From positions 1 to 40,415 of the forward strand of contig CAYGAW010000038.1 in assembly GCA_964347945.1 (NCBI GenBank): a stretch of DNA of 40,415 nucleotides, given 5' to 3'. Positions 31,670 to 39,987 of this stretch are shown piece after piece. Origin of the DNA: CAYGAW01 sp964347945 (GTDB lineage Bacteria > Chloroflexota > Anaerolineae > UBA7937 > B3-Chlor). Below the pieces are notes generated by a model that had not been told where the DNA came from, ran no database searches, and saw only the letters and a program-made list of their open reading frames with translations. The position numbers and the translations under genes are program-made. Position 1 is the first letter of the stretch. Each line of letters begins with the position of its first letter.

Positions 31670-32293
31670 ATGAGACGCCTGTTTCGTCGATACACACAGC
31701 TAACGGTCTCGCAGAAGCGCATCTACAGTCTACTGACCGTCATCACCGTCTTTGCCCTAGTCATGTACTGTCTGGGTATCGGCAGCCTTCTCATCCGCTC
31801 CCAGCTGGTTCCCGAAGTGGCCGTGCAGATATCGCCTACGTTCAGTCCCAGTGCCACTCACACGAGCGTGACTATCGTCACACCTGGGCAAACGTCCACC
31901 CCCACTGCTACCTTGCCAGCCACGCCGACCCAGCGGCCCATACCCACGTACACACCTACGCCCACTATCACGCCCACACTGGAGATCATCACCATGACGG
32001 TCCTCGTGACTTCTACGCCTGGCGTAGTCGCCACCGAGGTCATATCGGTCACGGTGACCCCATCCCCTGTACTCACCCCCACGGTGACCGTGACCACCGA
32101 GGCATCGTTGACGACGCCGCTCCTCCCTCGCCACGCTGCGCTGTCGCCGTCGGCACCGACACCATCATCCGAGCCCAGAGCCGGGTACTCGTGCCAGGTC
32201 GCTTCCCTCTGGGAAGATCTCGCTCCTGCTCGACAGCCCGCCATCGGGCCACCATCCTCGCTTGCATCCCGCACCCTGCGCCTGACCGCCTAG
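31670..32293 (+). CDS. Membrane-anchored bare Thr/Pro stalk protein, copy 2
   Basis: This 207-residue protein has a basic N-terminus (MRRLFRRYTQ) and one transmembrane helix (IYSLLTVITVFALVMYCLGIG) that resembles the helix of the preceding gene, which points to tandem duplication. An extracellular Thr/Val/Pro-rich segment follows. The last ~45 residues change character (Ser/Arg/Leu mixture ending SRTLRLTA), which may mean a frameshift or a run-out into non-coding sequence. No catalytic motif is present. No good ribosome-binding site precedes the ATG. Function unknown; surface location inferred. Confidence 0.5.
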   Translation: MRRLFRRYTQLTVSQKRIYSLLTVITVFALVMYCLGIGSLLIRSQLVPEVAVQISPTFSPSATHTSVTIVTPGQTSTPTATLPATPTQRPIPTYTPTPTITPTLEIITMTVLVTSTPGVVATEVISVTVTPSPVLTPTVTVTTEASLTTPLLPRHAALSPSAPTPSSEPRAGYSCQVASLWEDLAPARQPAIGPPSSLASRTLRLTA

Positions 32294-32408
32294 GACACCG
32301 CTGTACCGAAGCAGGTCAGAGAATCTGGTCCTTGGGGAGCGGGGGCCGAAGAGGGTTGGCTGATGGTTGATGTCCCGCAATTGGCTGTCATGGAATAGTG
32401 ACACGCTC

Positions 32409-33419
32409 ATGAAGCATCCTTTCACCAGAGAAGCGCTGCTACAGGAGAGAGCCAACGACAAGGTGCAGTGCCTGACGTGCGAGCGGCGCTGCTTGTTGGC
32501 CGAGGGCGCCTCGGGCTGGTGTCGCACCCGAACCAACGCCGATGGCACACTCGTCACCCTCACCTACGGTAACGTCTCCTCCCTGTCCGCCAATCCCATC
32601 GAGAAGAAGCCACTGCATCACTTCTATCCGGGAAGTGTGGCGCTGACCGCGGGCAGCTGGAGCTGCAACTTCGGCTGTCCTTGGTGCCAGAACTGGGACA
32701 TCAGCAAATCCGCGCCCGGCAAGGGCCAGTACATGTCCGCGGAGGCGTTCATTGACACTGCCTTGCGATTCGATTGCCAAGGCACATCGATCAGTTTCAA
32801 CGAGCCCACCTTGTCGTTGGAGTGGTCGCTGGATGTCTTTCGACTGGCCAGGGAGAGGGGTCTGTACAACACCTATGTAACAAATGGCTACATGACCGTC
32901 CGGGCTCTGGAACTACTCGTCCAGGCCGGACTGGACGCCATGAACGTCGACGTCAAGGGTGACGCCAACGCGGTCAAGAAACACTGCAAAGGGATCGATG
33001 TCGAGAAGGTGTGGCGCAACTCTGGCCTGGCCAAGGACCGGGGAGTCCATCTGGAGATCACCACCCTCGTGATTCCCAGCGTGAATCATGACGAACGCAT
33101 ACTGCGGGGGATCGCCAGGAGAATCCGTCGGGAGCTAGGCAGGGAAACACCCTGGCACGTCAGTGGCTACTACCCAGCCTACCGCTTTCAGGCGCCTCCC
33201 ACCCCGTTGACTGCCCTGGAGCGAGGATGGCAGATCGGCAAAGAAGAGGGGCTGGAGTTCGTCTATCTAGGCAACGTCCTGGGCCACCGACGCGAGAACA
33301 CATACTGCCCTGACTGCGGGGACCTGTTGATCCAGAGGCACGGGCTGACGGTCGTCGCCAACCGACTAGTCGATTGCAACTGCCCCCAGTGCGGACGTCG
33401 CATCCCTATCGTGACCTGA
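32409..33419 (+). CDS. amrS: AmrS-like radical SAM protein
   Basis: This 336-residue protein has the radical SAM cluster motif CNFGCPWC (Cys86, Cys90, Cys93), placing it in the PflA-like AmmeMemoRadiSam group (AmrS). A Cys set near the start (Cys21, 24, 28, 38: CLTCERRC and WC) and zinc-ribbon pairs at the end (YCPDCG and CNCPQCG) are also typical. ISFNEPTLS corresponds to the conserved region after the cluster. The usual partners AMMECR1 and MEMO1 are not in this window. The ATG at 32409 is chosen by family start; ATG at 32370 is an alternative, and neither has a strong ribosome-binding site. The reaction is unknown. Confidence 0.85.
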   Translation: MKHPFTREALLQERANDKVQCLTCERRCLLAEGASGWCRTRTNADGTLVTLTYGNVSSLSANPIEKKPLHHFYPGSVALTAGSWSCNFGCPWCQNWDISKSAPGKGQYMSAEAFIDTALRFDCQGTSISFNEPTLSLEWSLDVFRLARERGLYNTYVTNGYMTVRALELLVQAGLDAMNVDVKGDANAVKKHCKGIDVEKVWRNSGLAKDRGVHLEITTLVIPSVNHDERILRGIARRIRRELGRETPWHVSGYYPAYRFQAPPTPLTALERGWQIGKEEGLEFVYLGNVLGHRRENTYCPDCGDLLIQRHGLTVVANRLVDCNCPQCGRRIPIVT

Positions 33420-33433
33420 CCTCCCGCGGCGAC

Positions 33434-34213
33434 TCAATACAGTTGCACGAAATCGAGTATGACGCGCTGGCGGCCATTCGGATTGCCGCAATCGGTGGCC
33501 GTGGTCTGAGCCATGATCCTGGGCGACAGAAGATTGCCGCTGTCGTCGACGATGGCTACTTCGACCACAACTTCCCTGGGTACGCCCGACTGTTCGTGTA
33601 GGATGAATTCGTAGTACCCGTCGCTCTTGCTGGAATCAGACGGTGTTATCTTGTCTCCCAACAGCTGTCCGTAGGTCCAACACCGCACCCTGACGCCGGC
33701 TTTGGGGAAGCTAGTCAGATCCCAGACTGTACCCTCGATCCAAGTGGTTTGGCAGTTGTTCTCGTAGCGCGGTCCGGGACTCTCGTACTGGAAAGTGCTG
33801 CGCGTTGCTGTCGCCGTACCCGTTGCCGTGCCCGTGGCTGTCGGCGATGAGGGAGGGGTGGTAGGTGTAGGCGACCCTGGCGTCGACGTCCCAGTCGCCG
33901 TCCCCAGAGTGAACGTAGCTGTGGCTTCTCCCGGCGTGGTCGTGTGGGTAGCAGTAGGAATCGCGACGACCAAAGTGCTGGTAGGAATCGGTTCAGGCGC
34001 GGCAGTGAGGGTAGGGGTGGGACTGTTGCTAGGCGTCGGGGTCGGAGAGGCTGACGTGAAGGTCGGCGCAATCTCGAGTTCGCGAGTGGGAGTGAGGGTC
34101 GGCGGTGCCGCAGGCCGAGCCATCTCTCGGGAGACCATCAAGAAAAGAACTGTGAAAACGAACCCGTTGAGGAAGACCAAGATCCCTAGGATAGGCAGGT
34201 ATCTGAGTTTCAT
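33434..34213 (-). CDS. Stalked surface protein: membrane helix, Thr/Pro linker, carboxypeptidase-regulatory-like domain
   Basis: From the ATG at 34213 (behind AAGGGG) the protein has 259 residues. One N-terminal transmembrane helix (LPILGILVFLNGFVFTVLFL) is followed by a Thr/Pro/Ala stalk to about residue 140. The C-terminal ~110-residue domain contains WIEGTVWDLTSFPKAGVRVRCW and SDGYYEFILHEQSG. The pattern G-x-V-x-D-x-x-x-x-P-x-x-G-V-x-V followed by D-G-x-Y is typical of the carboxypeptidase-regulatory (CarboxypepD_reg) beta-sandwich. Two Cys residues flank it. It follows the LysM gene by 45 bases on the same strand, so it is co-transcribed. It should face the outside as a structural or adhesive protein. 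Confidence 0.7.
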   Translation of the reverse strand: MKLRYLPILGILVFLNGFVFTVLFLMVSREMARPAAPPTLTPTRELEIAPTFTSASPTPTPSNSPTPTLTAAPEPIPTSTLVVAIPTATHTTTPGEATATFTLGTATGTSTPGSPTPTTPPSSPTATGTATGTATATRSTFQYESPGPRYENNCQTTWIEGTVWDLTSFPKAGVRVRCWTYGQLLGDKITPSDSSKSDGYYEFILHEQSGVPREVVVEVAIVDDSGNLLSPRIMAQTTATDCGNPNGRQRVILDFVQLY

Positions 34214-34258
34214 TCCTCGCCCCTTTTGCTCCCTCACAGATTGCTTGTGGCCGGATGG

Positions 34259-34888
34259 TCAAGGTATCACAAGCGCCTGCCCCACCGCGATGGCGTTCGG
34301 ATCATCAAGCCCGTTGGTCTGCGCGAGTTCATCAGCCGAGATGCCATACATACGGGCTATCCCGCTCAACGTTTCGCCTTCCTGTACCACATGGACCCTG
34401 CGACCGACGGTGGTGGATGGGCTTGACACGGGCACCGCGGTGGCCTCTTCGACGGGCGTCGGTGCCGGTGCCGGTATCGCAATCAGCTGCCCCTCGCGTA
34501 TAGCATCGGCACTTTCCAGCTCGTTCGCTTCCACGATGGCATCCACGGTGATCCCGTACATGCGCGCTATCCCGCTCAGGGTCTCCCCAGCCTGCACGAC
34601 ATGGAGGCTGGGAGTGGGCGAAGTCTGAGGGGTGGGTTCTATCATCGGGCTCGGCTCCAGCTCACGTGTCGCTGTGGGGACAATCACAGAAGCCGGCGTG
34701 AACGTGGGTTTGGGAGTCCTGGTGGGCGTAGGGGTCGCTTCCCGATTGCTCACCACCATGATGGCCAGGCGGGTGAAGATGAGGTAGTTGATCAGCAGCA
34801 GAACCACGACCAGGGCGATTTCGCGGCCGCGACTCCTGATCGCGCTCCATACCCTGCTCCGACGGCTCGGCGAATTCACCTTTGACAC
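34259..34888 (-). CDS. Membrane-anchored protein with two LysM domains
   Basis: This 209-residue protein has a basic cytosolic start, a transmembrane helix (IALVVVLLLINYLIFTRLAIMVV), a Thr/Pro stalk, and two LysM domains: HVVQAGETLSGIARMYGI near residue 96 and HVVQEGETLSGIARMYGI near residue 165. LysM binds N-acetylglucosamine polymers, so this should tether the membrane to peptidoglycan or a related polymer. The two modules are nearly identical, which points to recent duplication. The protein ends at the second LysM. It has a promoter at 34909-34938. Confidence 0.88.
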   Translation of the reverse strand: MSKVNSPSRRSRVWSAIRSRGREIALVVVLLLINYLIFTRLAIMVVSNREATPTPTRTPKPTFTPASVIVPTATRELEPSPMIEPTPQTSPTPSLHVVQAGETLSGIARMYGITVDAIVEANELESADAIREGQLIAIPAPAPTPVEEATAVPVSSPSTTVGRRVHVVQEGETLSGIARMYGISADELAQTNGLDDPNAIAVGQALVIP

Positions 34889-34908
34889 CTCTGCCTCTCT
34901 CGGCGTCG

Positions 34909-34938
34909 ATTATACCATCGCTGGTGGATGGAGGTCAA
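34909..34938 (-). promoter_or_regulatory. Promoter of the LysM / stalk-protein pair
   Basis: On the minus strand TTGACC (34938-34933), an 18-base spacer and TATAAT (34914-34909), 21 bases before the ATG, which predicts a very short leader. Confidence 0.65.
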
Positions 34939-35069
34939 TAGCTCTCGGTGCACGACGACGTGATCCTACGTTCAGGATAGCTGTTGGCATAGATTGTACT
35001 CCGTTTGGGCGCCACATAGCCAGAACCCCTTCAGTAAGGATACTGTGGGCCTTCAATTCGCCGCCGGTC

Positions 35070-35099
35070 TTGCCAGCCCCCACCACGGCGTGCTAGAAT
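35070..35099 (+). promoter_or_regulatory. Candidate promoter of the propeller/glycosidase pair
   Basis: TTGCCA (35070-35075), an 18-base spacer and TAGAAT (35094-35099), preceded by TGC so that the -10 is of the extended type. The start codon follows after 15-18 bases, so the mRNA would be almost leaderless. Confidence 0.5.
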
Positions 35100-35116
35100 G
35101 GAACCGCAAAGGCATG

Positions 35117-37054
35117 ATGGCCAGCCAAGAGTTTCGACAACACCGCATCACCCTCCTTGTCTTGGGCCTCGTGCTTGTTTCGGCGATCATCCCCATCTTC
35201 TCGCGCTTCAAGGAGCGGCAAAGCGGACAGATAGCCTGGGAACGTATCGATCGCGGGATGATCAGTCATGCCCCCGTCCTCACCCTGGCCCTTGATCCCA
35301 CCAACCGGGACGCGCTTTACGCTGGGGCGTATCACGATCCCGGGCTGTACAAGACCATCGACGCTGGAGCATCCTGGCATGGTGCGAACGCGGGGCTCGA
35401 GGGTCTTGCGGTCTTCAGCCTCCAGGTAGATTCTGCAAAGAGCCAAACCATCTACGCAGGTGCCACCAACGGCCTCTACCGCTCAACCGATGGTGGCGCT
35501 TCCTGGCACCCAGCAGGCGTCGGGCTCCCCCATGCAACTGTCTACACGATAGCCAGCAATGCTACAGGTGCGTTATACGTGGGCACCGATGGCTACGGCC
35601 TCTACCGCAGTGATGACGGAGGCCACTCAGTGGTCTCGCTGGGCCAGGAACTCGCTCAGACAACCATCCTGGCCTTGGCGGTTGACCAAGGGGGCCAAGC
35701 CATGTTCGCGGGCACCAGCGGACAGGGGTTGTACATGAGCCGTGACGCGGGCCACTCCTGGTCTGAGGCACCGGAACTGGAGGGAGCGTATGTCTCCTGC
35801 CTGGCCATGGATCCCGCCGACAACGAAGTTCTCTTTGCCTGTACCCGGGAAGGTCTGTGGAGGGCCGACGAGTCTGGGCTGACCTGGTCGAAGGTCGATG
35901 GTGGTATCGAGGGGCGCACCAATACGGTGGCCTTCCACCCCTTCGACAGCCAGGTCGTCTACGCTGGTACCGCCCGAGGGGAGATCTACCGCAGCACCGA
36001 CGCGGGCGATTCATGGCAGAGGGTCGGCCGCACGCAGAGAGCAGTGTACACCCTGATGATAGATCCTAGCGATCCTGTGGTGATGTATGCAGGGTGCTGG
36101 GATGGGGTATACAAGAGTTCCAACGGGGGCTTCTCGTGGGAATTGCTCAACGAGGGCTTGGGTGCCGTGGAGATCGAGGCCTTGGTCATCGACGAGAGCG
36201 ACCCGCGAACCCTTTATGCTGGAAACACCCTCGATGCGGTCTACAAGTCTATCGATGACGGCAATTCCTGGCGCAACGCGAACAGCGGTTTGGAGGAGAC
36301 GGCAGAGGGGCTAGGAATCCTCTCTCTGGCCCTCGCTCCCTCCAACCATCGACTCATCTACGCAGGTACGGACGGGCTGGGCGTATACGTTAGCACCGAT
36401 GGGGGCGAAAGCTGGTCTCCCACCGGATATTCGCTAAAGACCGGCACGGCGGCCATACTTGTCGACCCCGATGACGAAAAGCACCTTTACGTGCGCGCCT
36501 TCTTCGATCGGGTCTATGAAAGCACAGACGGCGGAGCAACGTGGTGGCCACGCTGGGAGGGCATGAGCCCGGAGTTGGAGGTCATCTCCCTCACCGCTGA
36601 CCCGCGACGACCCAGTATTCTCTACGCGGGAACGGAGGACGGTCTGTACATCACCACCAACGGGGCCGCCTCCTGGCAGAACGTCGGCCTGGAGGGACAG
36701 ACGGTGTTCTGTCTGGGCTTCGATCCCAGCGATGCGAACCTGCTTTATGCAGGGGCGACCGACGGCCTCTTCCGCAGTGAGGACGGGGGAACAACCTGGG
36801 AGGCCTGGGGCCACGGCTTGGAGGAGATAACGGTCTCCGCTCTGATTGTGGACCCCGGCGACGGTCGACGGATCTACGCTGGCACGAAGTACCACGGCTT
36901 CTATTGGAGTAACGACGCTGGCCGAACCTGGCTTGAGGCCAACGAGGGATTAGAATCGTCCACTGTAGATGTGCTGGTCATGCATCCCAGCAGCACCTCT
37001 GTCTACGCAGGCACACCCGACGCCGTCTATCGCGTCTTTCTGCCACAGAGATGA
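35117..37054 (+). CDS. Membrane-anchored BNR/sortilin-type beta-propeller protein
   Basis: This 645-residue protein has an N-terminal transmembrane anchor (ITLLVLGLVLVSAIIPIF, about 10-28). It is followed by 14 repeats of about 45 residues with the pattern (L/I)YAGT-x-x-G-(L/V)Y-x-S-x-D-G-G-x-S-W. These are Asp-box (BNR) hairpins as in VPS10/sortilin and photosynthesis-assembly-like propellers; 14 units would make two seven-bladed propellers. The last unit lacks its Asp-box half. No sialidase active-site residues are apparent, so binding rather than hydrolysis is likely. ATG at 35117 or the adjacent ATG at 35114 follows AAAGG. It overlaps the glycosidase gene by four bases (ATGA), so they are translationally coupled. 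Confidence 0.88.
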   Translation: MASQEFRQHRITLLVLGLVLVSAIIPIFSRFKERQSGQIAWERIDRGMISHAPVLTLALDPTNRDALYAGAYHDPGLYKTIDAGASWHGANAGLEGLAVFSLQVDSAKSQTIYAGATNGLYRSTDGGASWHPAGVGLPHATVYTIASNATGALYVGTDGYGLYRSDDGGHSVVSLGQELAQTTILALAVDQGGQAMFAGTSGQGLYMSRDAGHSWSEAPELEGAYVSCLAMDPADNEVLFACTREGLWRADESGLTWSKVDGGIEGRTNTVAFHPFDSQVVYAGTARGEIYRSTDAGDSWQRVGRTQRAVYTLMIDPSDPVVMYAGCWDGVYKSSNGGFSWELLNEGLGAVEIEALVIDESDPRTLYAGNTLDAVYKSIDDGNSWRNANSGLEETAEGLGILSLALAPSNHRLIYAGTDGLGVYVSTDGGESWSPTGYSLKTGTAAILVDPDDEKHLYVRAFFDRVYESTDGGATWWPRWEGMSPELEVISLTADPRRPSILYAGTEDGLYITTNGAASWQNVGLEGQTVFCLGFDPSDANLLYAGATDGLFRSEDGGTTWEAWGHGLEEITVSALIVDPGDGRRIYAGTKYHGFYWSNDAGRTWLEANEGLESSTVDVLVMHPSSTSVYAGTPDAVYRVFLPQR

Positions 37055-38577
37055 AGAGCCTCAGCAGTCGAAAACGTCTGATCTTGGCATCCGTCCTGGC
37101 GACGGTCGTTGTGGTAGCCGTGCTGACTCTGCTCCTATGGGTGAGAGTGGAGCCAGTGGGTTACGGCATGCATACGCTGCGCGGCGACGGTAGAGAACTG
37201 ACCCTGGTGGCTGAAGCAGGCTTCGACTGGGTGGTGCAACTCTTCAGTTGGCGGGAGATCGCCCGCTGGCGTGGTCTCTACAACTGGGAGCATCCAGATG
37301 CCGTAGTCAGAGCGGCAGAATTCTACGGCCTCAACCTGGTGGTGCGCCTGGACCAACACCCTCCCTGGGCCCGGGCACAGCCGGTTGTCAACGGTCCTCC
37401 GGACGACCTATCCGACTATGGCCGATTCGTACACGATGTTGCATCCCGGTACAAGGGCCGCATTAGGGCTTATGTCGTCTGGAACGAGCCCAATCTGGCC
37501 CGGGAGTGGGGTGGCCAGGCGCCCAATCCCGTGGCCTACGTGGAGATGCTGAAGCTGGCCTATGTCAGCATCAAGGAGGCGGACCCCAACGCTTTGGTGG
37601 TCAGTGCAGGCCTGGCGCCCACGAATGACCGCAGCAGCGAGGCCCTTGATGATCGGCTCTTTCTTCAACAGATGTACGAAGCTGGAGCCAAGCAGTACTT
37701 CGACGTCTTGGGGGCTCACGTGTACGGTTTCGCCTACCCTCCTGACGATCCCCACGGTGCCCATCGGGGTCTGAACGTGGCCAGAGTTCAGGATCTGAGA
37801 GAGATCATGGTCGCCTTTGGTGATGAACACAAGCCCATCTGGGCCACAGAGCTTGGCTGGACCACTTCTCCCGACGAGGATCAGGTCTGGCTGAGGGTGA
37901 CGCCTGAGCAGCAGGCCGAGTATCTGGTGGGCGCCTTTGGGAGAGCAGCGCGGGAATGGCCATGGCTAGAACTGATCAGTGTCTGGAACGTGGGCCACAA
38001 GCTGGATCCAGAAGATGAACGAGCGGGTTACTGCCTCATTGCGCCGGACGGGGAGACGCGGTCAGCCTACACGGCCCTGCGGGAAATGCCGAAAGCTCGG
38101 CTACTCCCATCCCTGAACGAAATCGTGGACGCAGGGCGGGAAGCCCTGGCATGGATCCGGGCCGAAGAGCAGCCCCGCGCACTGGGAGAAGACGTGGTCA
38201 TCCATCTGGGCGACAACCATTGGCCGACGCCATGGGTTCCGCTCTACGGGGGACAACTTCCCAGCACTACCTGGCAGGGAGAGTTCTACGTGAGAGATCC
38301 TGACCACGGCTCCTGGACGCTGCACATCGACGTGATGCAAAACAACGAGCGGGGCAACTATCTGATGGTCAACGGACATCCGGTGGAGCCCCAATACCTC
38401 CCTGTGGAAGACTACAGCCGCAGTTGGGTCTCCATATCCTGCGACATCCCTGCGGGTCAACTGGGCCCCGGCCTCAACGTGGTGACGGTGGTCGTCAGCA
38501 AGGAGATCCCCGCCCGTCACCGCGTGGGCACCTATGAAGATCTGCAATTCAGGGATATCTTTCTGACGAGGGAATGA
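37051..38577 (+). CDS. Membrane-anchored glycoside hydrolase (clan A, GH39/GH5-like) with C-terminal beta-sandwich
   Basis: In this 508-residue protein, residues 9-30 are a transmembrane anchor. About 35-370 form a (beta/alpha)8 barrel of the two-glutamate retaining type: the acid/base is Glu146 in VVWNEPNLA and the nucleophile is Glu267 in WATELGW. FDWVVQLFSWREIARWRGLYNWE is split here as FDWVVQLFSW and GLYNWE; this early region is typical of GH39/GH42-like enzymes. Residues about 385-508 form a beta-sandwich that may bind carbohydrate (LYGGQLPSTTW, LHIDVMQNNERG). The substrate is not readable. It starts within the last codon of the propeller gene. Likely it works at the outer face of the membrane with the propeller as partner. 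Confidence 0.85.
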   Translation: MKSLSSRKRLILASVLATVVVVAVLTLLLWVRVEPVGYGMHTLRGDGRELTLVAEAGFDWVVQLFSWREIARWRGLYNWEHPDAVVRAAEFYGLNLVVRLDQHPPWARAQPVVNGPPDDLSDYGRFVHDVASRYKGRIRAYVVWNEPNLAREWGGQAPNPVAYVEMLKLAYVSIKEADPNALVVSAGLAPTNDRSSEALDDRLFLQQMYEAGAKQYFDVLGAHVYGFAYPPDDPHGAHRGLNVARVQDLREIMVAFGDEHKPIWATELGWTTSPDEDQVWLRVTPEQQAEYLVGAFGRAAREWPWLELISVWNVGHKLDPEDERAGYCLIAPDGETRSAYTALREMPKARLLPSLNEIVDAGREALAWIRAEEQPRALGEDVVIHLGDNHWPTPWVPLYGGQLPSTTWQGEFYVRDPDHGSWTLHIDVMQNNERGNYLMVNGHPVEPQYLPVEDYSRSWVSISCDIPAGQLGPGLNVVTVVVSKEIPARHRVGTYEDLQFRDIFLTRE

Positions 38578-38625
38578 ACCATTGGCGGTCATGCCCGCGG
38601 AGGTGTGGGAGGTCTGGATTGTGAA

Positions 38626-38656
38626 GGGGCTTGGGCCAAATTCCCAAGCCCCCTTT
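38626..38656 (+). terminator. Terminator after the glycosidase gene
   Basis: GGGGCTTGGG (38626-38635) pairs perfectly with CCCAAGCCCC (38643-38652) across seven bases, followed by CTTT. It lies between convergent genes and may act on both strands. Confidence 0.75.
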
Positions 38657-38696
38657 CCTTCTCTTGCTGGAGCGCCCTGTGCACCGGAGCGTCAGG

Positions 38697-39854
38697 TCAA
38701 CGCTCAGGCGCCTCTAGGGGTTCGCTCTGTGGCCAGGGAATGGATCTCACCATGGCGGCGGCTGCCTCGACAGGACCCGCCACGACATCGATGAGTGAGC
38801 TTTCCCCTCTCCGAACGACTACCACCCTGGCCAAGAGTGCGCCTTCCCCCGTCCGAGTCACGAGCATAGCGACCTTATTTCCGATCTCCACGTCATCGAG
38901 ACCAGGATCTTCCACACCAGGGATGCGGTAGATGGTCTCTCCGTCGGTTTGAACCGCCACCTCGCCCTCGAGGGCGTTCAGAACGATGGTCCGGCCCTGG
39001 ATGCCGGTCACCTCACCCCGCACAAAGCGAAGATGCGAAGGCCACCGTGGGATCAGGGCCACCGCCCGCGCCGTGAACACCTCTTGCGCCGCGTTCCAGC
39101 TCCCCACCACCATGACCAGGTCACGAACGTTCAGGTCGTCGAGGCCAGGGTCCTCCACCCCGGGGATCCGGAAGACGGTCTCCTCGGTCGTCTGCACGCG
39201 CACCACTCGGCCGCGGGTTGCCAGGCCGAAGGTATCATCCCCTATGGAGGTGATGAGCCCGCGTATGGTATGCCTCCGCAACTGAAGGCGACTGACCACA
39301 GCCACGACCCGGGCCAGAAGGTTCCCTTCTTCGTCCGGGCGGCCGAGCGCCAGGATAGGGTCCCCTACGGAGATGTCCGCTATGTCTGGCTCCTCGATGC
39401 CAGGGATCAGGAAGCGCGTCCCCTCGTCGGTGACCACCAGCCTTTCGCCCTGTGGAGTCCTTACAGTCAACATCTGTTCCTCGATGGCCAGCACCTCGCC
39501 TCGAACGATGTGCCTGCGATGAGCATACTCTGCGGGTACGATGACCACACTCATGGCCAGAACATCGCCGTCTTCGTTTCTCTGCCCACGCACGCCGATG
39601 TGGTCGCCTTGATCGATATCAGCTATGGTCGGCGAGGAGGCCCCAGGGATGCGGAAGCTGGTTTCCGCATCCGTAATGACCCGGCACTCCTCGCCCGAAG
39701 CAGTCTTGACCAATAGGACATCGCCCTCGACGGCAACCACCTGACCGCGCAATCCTACCGCCTCTGCCGGCTCCTCCGCCCACACCGCTGCGGTCATGCT
39801 CAGGAGCACGCCCACCAACAGCAAGCCCGACAACAGCCTCAACTTCCACTTCAT
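38697..39854 (-). CDS. Secreted protein of four DUF5666-like repeats
   Basis: From the ATG at 39854 (GGGAGGTG site) the protein has 385 residues with a clear signal peptide (MKWKLRLLSGLLLVGVLLS), probable cleavage after AVWA. The mature part is four repeats of about 80 residues, each beginning with RG-x-(V/I)-x-x-(I/V) and reaching a FRIPG-type hallmark: SFRIPGASSP, RFLIPGIEEP, VFRIPGVEDP and IYRIPGVEDP. This is the OB-fold-like pattern of DUF5666 proteins, which are secreted and of unknown function. No membrane anchor or sorting signal follows. The open frame extends 13 codons upstream, but the signal peptide decides the start. Confidence 0.75.
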   Translation of the reverse strand: MKWKLRLLSGLLLVGVLLSMTAAVWAEEPAEAVGLRGQVVAVEGDVLLVKTASGEECRVITDAETSFRIPGASSPTIADIDQGDHIGVRGQRNEDGDVLAMSVVIVPAEYAHRRHIVRGEVLAIEEQMLTVRTPQGERLVVTDEGTRFLIPGIEEPDIADISVGDPILALGRPDEEGNLLARVVAVVSRLQLRRHTIRGLITSIGDDTFGLATRGRVVRVQTTEETVFRIPGVEDPGLDDLNVRDLVMVVGSWNAAQEVFTARAVALIPRWPSHLRFVRGEVTGIQGRTIVLNALEGEVAVQTDGETIYRIPGVEDPGLDDVEIGNKVAMLVTRTGEGALLARVVVVRRGESSLIDVVAGPVEAAAAMVRSIPWPQSEPLEAPER

Positions 39855-39987
39855 ATCACTGCACCTCCCGATAGAGTCCGAATGGTTGTACACCTTCGCC
39901 TCATAGTATCGGGAGGCCCTGTTAGGCTACGGTTAGCTATGTGCAAAATCTCTGTAAAATCGCCTTCGAGCGCCGGAGCCGTCGAGG

